From NCBI GenBank assembly GCA_002221725.1, contig NJFT01000280.1, positions 1 to 48,462 of the forward strand: DNA of 48,462 nt, written 5' to 3'. Positions 42,218 through 48,462 of this stretch are shown here, in pieces. The notes beneath the pieces were generated by a model that was not told the DNA's origin, searched no databases, and saw only the letters and a program-made list of their open reading frames with translations. The position numbers and the translations under genes are program-made. Within the stretch, counting starts at the first letter, position 1. Each line of letters starts with the position of its first letter. The stretch is from Scedosporium boydii. Lineage: Eukaryota > Ascomycota > Sordariomycetes > Microascales > Microascaceae.

Positions 42218-45200
42218 ATGACGAATAATGAGACTTATGTCGCAGATACAGGGATCACCTGTCTTCACCCCGCAGACAATCCCAAGGCAGAGTATGCAAT
42301 TCTTGCTGGATGAAGTGTGCCGACGCTAATCGACATTTCCACCCTAGTCTCGTCTTCGTTCACGGCCTTGGTGGCCATCCCCAGAAGACCTGGTCAAGCA
42401 AGCCATACGAGCCTAAGGTGTCGGCCGAACGCGGTATTCCGATCGGCAGACGCATAGCGAACAAGTTGCCCAGCCTCACGCGACTAAGATCGTATTCGAG
42501 ATCAAAAAAGAGGGAGAAATCCATGGATGATACTTTGGCAGGACCCCAAGCAAATCGAGAAACTGCAGAAAATGATGAATCCCCGTCTGAGGCTTTTGAA
42601 GATCCCGTTGGCCAGAAGGTCTTCTGGCCGAGGGATTTACTTCCTGAGGATGTAAGGGATGTGCGAGTGATGACCTTTGGCTATTATTCCAACCCGAGAG
42701 GCTCTTCCCATGACAACCTCTATACCCTGAGCAAGACCCTTCTCGGTAAACTAGCGAATGAACGGGCATCTGCAGCAAGTTCAGCCTAGCCGGTCTGCTA
42801 TAGAGGATTCTACTAATTTAATATCAAGCCGAACCGACCTATTATCTTTATTGCTCATAGCCTCGGTGGTATCCTGGTAAAATTCGTTAGTTTGTTATCG
42901 TACATTCGTTAGTTTATAAAGGTTCTAACTCTCTTACCAGGCTCTTAAAATATCTCAGGATTCAGCTGGAGCGGATGCCAGGCTGAAGGCCATACGGGAC
43001 TCTACAAGGGGGGTGATCTTTTTCGGGACCCCGCACTCAGGTTCAGATATGGCAAATTGGGGGGAGCTGCTTCGGCGAATAGCCGGTATATTTGCCGTCA
43101 CCAACTCAACCCTGCTTGCGGCTTTGAATTCCAAGGGCGATAATGGACAATTGGAGGAATTAAGCGGGAATTTTATCAGAATGCTGGGCCCAAGCAGCGA
43201 GGGGAAATTCCAAGTATTCAACTTCCGGGAGACAAAGCCACTAGTAAACGGACCGCTGGGTCCAGCTGCGAACTTGGTATGTGTGCTAAGTAGTATGAGT
43301 TTTTTAAGCAAGGATTTGATGCTAACAGAAGAAGGTCGTGCCACTAAATTCCTCGAAAATCGATTCAGAATGGGCTAGCTTTTTGACAATCCCTGATAAT
43401 CACCGTGATATCTGCAAGTTTAGCGGGCCTAAGGACCCCAAGTATATGGATTTTGTGAAAGAATTGCAACAACGGTTCCTCAACGGGATTGAAAAGGAAG
43501 GTGCGTAGTTTAATTGTGGCCAAAAGCAATAAACTAAACATCCATAACCTCCTTGCTAACGACTCCTCAGTCCGATTGAAGGTGATCCGTTACTACGTTG
43601 TGCCGATCGAAACCGTGCAATGCTATACTGAGCGATCTGAGCTGTGGAAAGAGCTTGAAGAAAAGTTGCACATCCGACACGGAGAAGCAAGCGTTCCATA
43701 TGCAGTTGCTATTCAAGGGTTTGGCGGTGCAGGCAAATCTCAGCTGGCACTCAAGTATTCGGAGAGCAACAAGGACCGATACAACCCAATACTTTGGATT
43801 GACGCGACCGATGAGGAGGCAGTGCGATCCAGTTTTAGGAGGTGTGCTGCAGAGCTTGGATTCCCGGACGATGAAGACGAGACGCGGACGTCGACTCTCT
43901 CCGATAATGGAGCTATCCAGAGAGTGCTCCGATGGCTTCGGGACAGAAAAGAGACAGATGATGAATGGCTCGTTATTCTTGATAATGCTGACGAGTTCGA
44001 CTGGGGAATTAAAGAGGTAGTGCCAAAAGGGAGACGAGGAAGTATTATCATTACCAGCCAGGACAAACTGAGTCACATGCTAGTACCAAAAGGCTGTGAG
44101 CGTGTTGAGGTTGGTGTCATGTCTCCCCGGGAAGGAACGACACTTCTTCTCCAGCACTTCAACTTGGATAAAGAATCTGCTACCGAAACTATTAGAATAC
44201 GCTGTGCTAAAGTAGCAGACGAGCTTGGACATCTGCCACTTGCCATTGATCTTGCAGGCGCTTATATCAGCAATGATTCTGCGCCACCTGATCCTGCCTT
44301 GAGTCAGTATTTAGACGACTATGCCACACATCGCGATGAGCTCCTGAAAAGAGACTGGTTCCGGGGACTAATGGCGACTAAGAAGACGGTATGGACAGTA
44401 TGGGACACGACGCTCCAAAGGATTGCGAAGGACAAGGACCTGGGTGACCAACCACGTCAACTATTGAGGTTTCTTGCGCAGTTCAGAGGAACTATCATTC
44501 AAGATGAGATGTTTAGTCTAGCGGCTCTCGGTACCCCACTTCTAGATGATGGGCTAGCTGAGAAAATACCTGTTCAACTCCGGCAATTCCTTTATATAAA
44601 TGAGGGAAAATGGGTTAGTTTCTTCTACCGGAAATGCCGCAATGTCTTGGTTCGTTACGGCCTTCTACACTCTGTCAATGGGGATTGGGCTGGTATAACC
44701 ATGCACAAGTTGGTTCAGTGGCGAGCAACTCAGAGTGACCAGAACCAATCATGGAGCTGGTGGTATACATTGTTTATACTGGCGGCGTGTCGTCAGGCTA
44801 TAAAGGCGAAACACCAGCCTGAATTCCGCCGACACCTGGTCATCCATCTCCCAATCGTAAGTGAGGGCTGGGGTGATGTTAATGGGGAGGCCGAGAAGCA
44901 TGAAAGTTTTATAAAAGAAACTCTAGCTACAGTTTATTACGAGGAGGGCCGATGGGAGGAGGCTGAGAAGCTGTTTAAGCAGGTGATGGAGACTCGCAGG
45001 ACGAAGCTGGGGGCTGATCATCCTGATACGCTGACTAGCATGGGTAACCTGGCGTTAACGTATAGGAATCAGGGCCGGTGGAAGGAGGCCGAGGAGCTGT
45101 TTGAGCAGGTGATGGAGACTCTCAGGACGAAGCTGGGGGCTGATCATCCTGATACGTTGACTAGCATGGGCAACCTGGCGTTAACGTATAGGAATCAGGG

Positions 45201-45852
45201 CCGGTGGAAGGAGGCCGAGGAGCTGTTTGAGCAGGTGATGGAGACTCTCAGGACAAAGCTAGGGGCTGATCATCCTGATACGCTGACTAGCATGGGTAAC
45301 CTGGCGTTAACATATAGGGATCAGGGCCGGTGGAAGAAGGCTGAGGAGCTGGAGGTGCAGGTGATGGAGACTCGCAAGACGAAGCTTGGGACCGATCATC
45401 TGGATACACTGGACATTATAGCTAATCTGGCATCAACGTACTGGAACCAGGGGCGGTGGAGGGAGGCCGAGGAGCTGTTTGAGCAGGTAACTGAGACTCG
45501 CAAGATGAAACTCGGGGCCGACCATCCTAGTACGCTGACAAGCATGAACAACCTAGCGTCGACGTACAGGAGCCAGGGCCGGTGGGAGGAGGCAGAGACG
45601 CTTGGAATGCAGGTGATGGAGACTCGCAAGGAAAAGCTTGGGGCCGACCATCCTGATACGCTGAAGAGCATGGCTAATCTCGCTTTTACTTGGAAGAAGA
45701 TGGGTCGCCACAGAGATGCTCTACGCTTGATACAGACTTGCTTGACTCTTCAGCAACAAGTATTAGGTCCGGAACATCCTGATACGGCATCTACGTTACG
45801 AGACTTGATTGAATGGCAGAAAGAAAGTGAGAGTCTAGCGCAGGAAGGGTGA
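42218..45852 (+). CDS. NLR-type protein: SesB-like alpha/beta hydrolase, NB-ARC, TPR repeats
   Basis: Fungal NOD-like receptor of the kind implicated in non-self recognition. Six exons (42218-42291, 42348-42774, 42829-42876, 42941-43276, 43329-43500, 43571-45852) give 1112 aa in agreeing phases. Intron 2 is GC..AG (GCAAGT donor), the only solution keeping frame. N-terminal SesB-type lipase/esterase domain: FVHGLGGHPQKTW (about 28-40), nucleophile motif IAHSLGG (about 175-181, split from the next exon right after it), FFGTPHSGSD. NB-ARC: P-loop GFGGAGKSQLAL (about 402), Walker B WLVILDNADEFD (about 485), GRRGSIIITS, and LGHLPLAIDLAG. C-terminus: seven 42-residue TPRs of the kinesin-light-chain type (44899-45786). 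All key residues are present, so it looks functional. Expected mechanism: TPR ligand sensing, oligomerisation, activation of the esterase effector. Confidence 0.9.
44899..45786 (+). repeat. 126-bp tandem repeats encoding seven TPRs
   Basis: Period 126 bp (42 codons) with consensus NLALTYRNQGRWKEAEELFEQ followed by VMETRxTKLGADHPDT. Units at 45031-45156 and 45157-45282 encode identical residues and differ at only a few silent bases. The first and last units are much more diverged. High internal identity suggests recent unit duplication or conversion. Confidence 0.9.
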
Positions 45853-46084
45853 TATAAATTGGTTATTTCCTCTCTCCTTGTTATGATGATGAGGATTTCG
45901 ACCTTTCGTGACGTGGTTATAAGCGCCGTACACTGCCATGTCGATTGAGTGCTCTTCGGCCCGCTGTGCTGCATGATTCCCAGTCGGGGGTTTCGGAATT
46001 CGGCAAAATATACAAAAGGGCCAGCAAGGTATTGGGCATTGTAGCGGGTCCGTGCGCCCGAAACATTCTTCAAGAATGTAATAA
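45853..46084. other. Gap between NLR stop and HET body
   Basis: No HET N-terminal exon is visible here. The frame that continues into the HET gene is closed by tandem TAA codons at 46079-46084, and other frames have no Cys-pair motif. Confidence 0.5.
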
Positions 46085-48032
46085 AGAGGAAGCCGGTTTC
46101 GCACCCAGCTGTACTACGCACAAGGTCTTTGTGGTTCAGTCGAAGAAGCGGAAAGTTATCACCGACAGCTTGACCAGAACCTCGAGAGAAAAATCAACGA
46201 ATGTTTCGATTCGGAAGAAAATGCACCGACCTGCCACCGCTCAGACTATTCCGCATTTTTTGTAGAAGCTGTCCTTGAGAAAGAGTCTGAGCCACGGCAT
46301 CAAGGGCTTCGAGGGCTTCTCTATTTACGGCTCAGCGACGAATCTCTTGATCCTATGAATGGGATTTACCCCTTTATACAGGTGTCGTCGCCGCCAGGTA
46401 TGCACATCCCTTATTCTGGTTAATTCGGGTTTCCAACGGCAGTGTTGACGATACGAAGATAGCGTTGCTCTGCGGGAGTGGCTTATTATTGGGAGGCAGA
46501 CGACTACGGCAGCAGATATATCATTAGCTAAACATTGGCTCTGTGAATGTGTTTCAAATCATTTGATTTGCCCCAATTCACCGACTTCTCAACTACCTTC
46601 ACGCATTCTCGATCTGGGGTTGTCTGGCGGTTCTTCCGACTTGAAGCTTTGTGTTGATGTCAAACATTGCGGCAGTTATGCAACTCTGAGCCACTGTTGG
46701 GGTGGATCACAGCCACTAAAACTCACACGAGCAACTTACAATGATTTCCAAAACAAAATTTCGTACGAGAGCCTACCAAAGACCTTTCGAGATGCTGTCA
46801 CCGTTACACGATTGCTTGGCCTGAGGTACCTTTGGATAGATTCTCTATGCATTGTACAGGAGGACAAACGCGACTGGGAGGAGCAGTGCACAGAAATGAA
46901 GCGCATCTATAAGGACTCATTCGTGACATTAGCTGGTGCAGCATCGTCAGGTTGTGATGACGGTTTCCTTTCCCCCCGACTGGCTTCCTACGACGTGGCT
47001 ATACCGCTACCAGACGGCAGAAAGTCCTGCGAAGTTGTCCTATCACACAGTGGTGTCGATGAAAATCCGCTCTATCCTTCACCGGAACCAAACTCTCCTC
47101 TGTCCACGAGGGCTTGGGTGTTACAAGAAAGGCTACTTTCTGGACGGGTTCTTTACTTCGGTACTAATAAGATGTATCTTGAGTGCTTTACAAACGTCCG
47201 ATTCGACAACTATCATTACCCCACTAACTGGCAGTTTGCGGATGTGGACATGGTCGTGAAATCCTCCATTGACCGGCTGGGAAGTCGCACAGAGTGCTTC
47301 GAATACTGGGCCACCCTTGTCGTGACCTACTCTGAACTGCATTTGACCGATATCACTGATAGACTCCCGGCACTATCCGGCCTAGCATCTGATTTTCGGT
47401 CCGTGACCGATGCTCACTACCTTGCTGGCGTTTGGTGTGAAGACATGCCGAGAGCGCTAACTTGGTACGTGCCACCCTGGGAAAAAGCCACAGCCGTCTC
47501 ATCATCGACTCCATCTTATATAGCGCCGTCTTGGTCTTGGGCAGCTGCAGAATTTGGTGTACAGTTTGTTAGCCCCGACTACAACAGTCAATTTCACCAC
47601 GGCGTGGATATTATCGCTACCGGAGTAACACCAGCAAGCCTCGATCCATTCGGCACAGTAAAGGGTGGATTTATCGATTTGTCTGGAAGAATGCGGGTCG
47701 GGTTGGTGAAAGAGCTTCCGGATCTACTCGTACCCCGGCGCCGTACACTCTATCTCCAAGCAGGCAACTCAGATAGCCCCCCTCTTGCAATCTATGCCCC
47801 GGATAATGCCAACAAAGTCGAAAGCCGCGAATTTAGAGTCTTGCTGCTGTACCTAGGCAGTTTCTCGGGAAAGGAAGCGGCTGCCATGGCTATCAAGGCA
47901 GTTGATTATGAAATAGGTATATACGAGCGGCTTGGGCTGGCTTTCTCTGAGTATTCTGGCGGTGGATGGGCATGCAAACGTTTCGAAGAATTTTTTCAAC
48001 ATGCTCCGAATACTAGGCTACGTCTGATTTAG
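46085..48032 (+). pseudogene. HET-domain gene body lacking its N-terminus
   Basis: The open frame starts without an ATG after a TAA at 46082-46084 and reads RTQLYYAQG, EEAESYHRQLDQN, RHQGLRGLLYLRLSDESLDP and IQVSSPP. After a 61-nt intron (46398-46458, phases agree) it continues DSVALREWLIIGRQ. The HET domain follows intact: YATLSHCWGGSQPLKLTR, YLWIDSLCIVQED, RIYKDSFVTLAGAASS, and RAWVLQERLLSGRVLYFG. The C-terminal third has the usual PSWSWA motif (IAPSWSWAAAEF). The stop is at 48030-48032; about 629 codons are readable. The missing start is the only visible defect. A suitable N-terminal piece lies at 41788-41943, on the far side of the NLR. A translated product from an internal ATG cannot be excluded. 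Confidence 0.8.
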
Positions 48033-48181
48033 AAAAGTAGCGTAAAAAGAACTCCTTGTAAATCGAGCAATAAGAGACTCTAAGTGTACTGCAACCAAAC
48101 TAAAAGCATTGTAGGCTCAGAGGAAGAAGCAAGGAAACCGCACTATCTGAGCCAAGAGCCAGCGCAGGTTAGTCACGTAAT
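48033..48181. other. Short spacer between HET body and transposon end
   Basis: 3' flank of the HET gene; nothing recognised. Confidence 0.4.
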
Positions 48182-48183
48182 TA

Positions 48184-48462
48184 AGTTGCCCACCCCACTT
48201 CCGGCCCCCCCCCACATTCGGCCCCCCCCCAAAACCACATCGCCATTTCAGCCCATCCAACTTCAATCATGGATTATTTCCACACTTCTAGTCACCACAA
48301 TACAGGAAGCAGCTGAACTAGTACTTTCGCTATCGCTGATTTCACCAGTACTATTTTCTTCTTCCAAATCATCCACCATAGCCCTCTGTACTTCTTCAAT
48401 AGTGGCGAACTTCGAATTTGGACTGACTTCCACCCTCTTCCTTTTCTTGGGCTTCTTTGCCT
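48184..48462. mobile_element. Left end of a pogo/Fot1-like transposon, cut by the window edge
   Basis: TA at 48182-48183 is followed by AGTTGCCCACCCCACTTCCG and two GGCCCCCCCCC runs, the style of terminal repeat seen in the two other TA-flanked elements in this window. Inside lies the C-terminal coding part of a transposase on the minus strand. The sequence has normal base composition, so this copy appears not to have been hit by RIP. Confidence 0.65.
48263..48462 (-). CDS. Transposase C-terminus (partial), pogo/Fot1-like
   Basis: An open frame runs from the window edge to a TGA at 48263-48265 and encodes a basic patch (KKPKKRKRVEV), then TIEEVQRAMVDDLEEEN and an acidic Ser-rich end (ISDSESTSSA). 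Its DNA matches the RIP-damaged interior of the element at 34270-36127 (about 34400-34540), which carries a recognisable pogo-type N-terminus. The identification therefore rests on that relationship and the terminal repeat. The rest lies beyond the window. Confidence 0.6.
   Translation of the reverse strand, partial: AKKPKKRKRVEVSPNSKFATIEEVQRAMVDDLEEENSTGEISDSESTSSAASCIVVTRSVEIIHD

Noticed and set aside
44899..45786. Tandem 126-bp repeats considered as a satellite or CRISPR-like array
   Set aside because: The repeats are in frame and encode TPR helices within the NLR; there are no spacers.
45945..46265. 106-codon plus-strand frame upstream of the HET body, tested as its N-terminus
   Set aside because: Different frame, no Cys-pair or SAxxGCxxC block, and no splice joining it to the HET exon in phase.

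Overview
This is a window of a filamentous ascomycete genome (Pezizomycotina, probably Sordariomycetes-like). The genes carry short introns of about 45-105 nt with GT..AG ends and CTRAC-type branch points. The families are typically fungal: HET, RTA1, Zn2Cys6 regulators, 2EXR, GH78, a CE1 esterase and an NLR with TPRs. Several very AT-rich blocks look like repeat-induced point mutation (RIP) of transposons. Genus cannot be read from the sequence. Gene models were built by hand from reading frames and splice sites. Where exon phases agree on both sides of an intron the boundaries are quite secure.

Layout. 1-6.8 kb: a HET-domain membrane protein (-) and a secreted CE1 acetylxylan/feruloyl-type esterase (-). 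6.8-7.8 kb: a TA-flanked element with 48-bp terminal inverted repeats, itself interrupted. 7.9-11.1 kb: a sterol/UDP-glucosyltransferase-like gene (-) with at least two frame problems. 12.7-15.2 kb: a secreted GH78 alpha-L-rhamnosidase-like enzyme (+). 15.3-18.4 kb: an LTR-like repeat, a RIP-like AT block and a 1.1-kb foldback element. 19.1-22.0 kb: a small Cys-rich secreted protein (-) and a GPI-anchor-type wall protein (+) with repeated exon-intron units. 23.2-32.0 kb: four genes on the minus strand, RTA1, Zn2Cys6 regulator, RTA1, Zn2Cys6 regulator. 33.1-36.3 kb: a multi-pass membrane protein (+) whose last intron holds a 1.86-kb RIP-mutated pogo/Fot1 transposon. 37.2-40.7 kb: a RidA-like protein (+), a 2EXR gene with an in-frame stop (-) and a zinc-finger/PARP gene (-) with broken frames. 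41.8-48.0 kb: a complete NLR (SesB-type esterase, NB-ARC, seven TPRs) lying between the N-terminal piece and the C-terminal body of a HET gene. 48.18 kb to the end: the start of another TA-flanked pogo/Fot1-like element with an intact transposase C-terminus.

How it fits together. The right end looks like a heterokaryon-incompatibility or immune-type locus (NLR plus HET). The 23-32 kb block looks like a lipid or sterol stress module, with two RTA1 transporters around a UPC2-type regulator. CE1, GH78 and the secreted proteins suggest a plant-associated or saprotrophic lifestyle. The transposon density and the number of damaged genes mark this as a fast-evolving accessory region. Many of the frame breaks sit in or beside homopolymer runs, so some may be sequence errors rather than true pseudogenes. 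No tRNA, rRNA or CRISPR array was seen.
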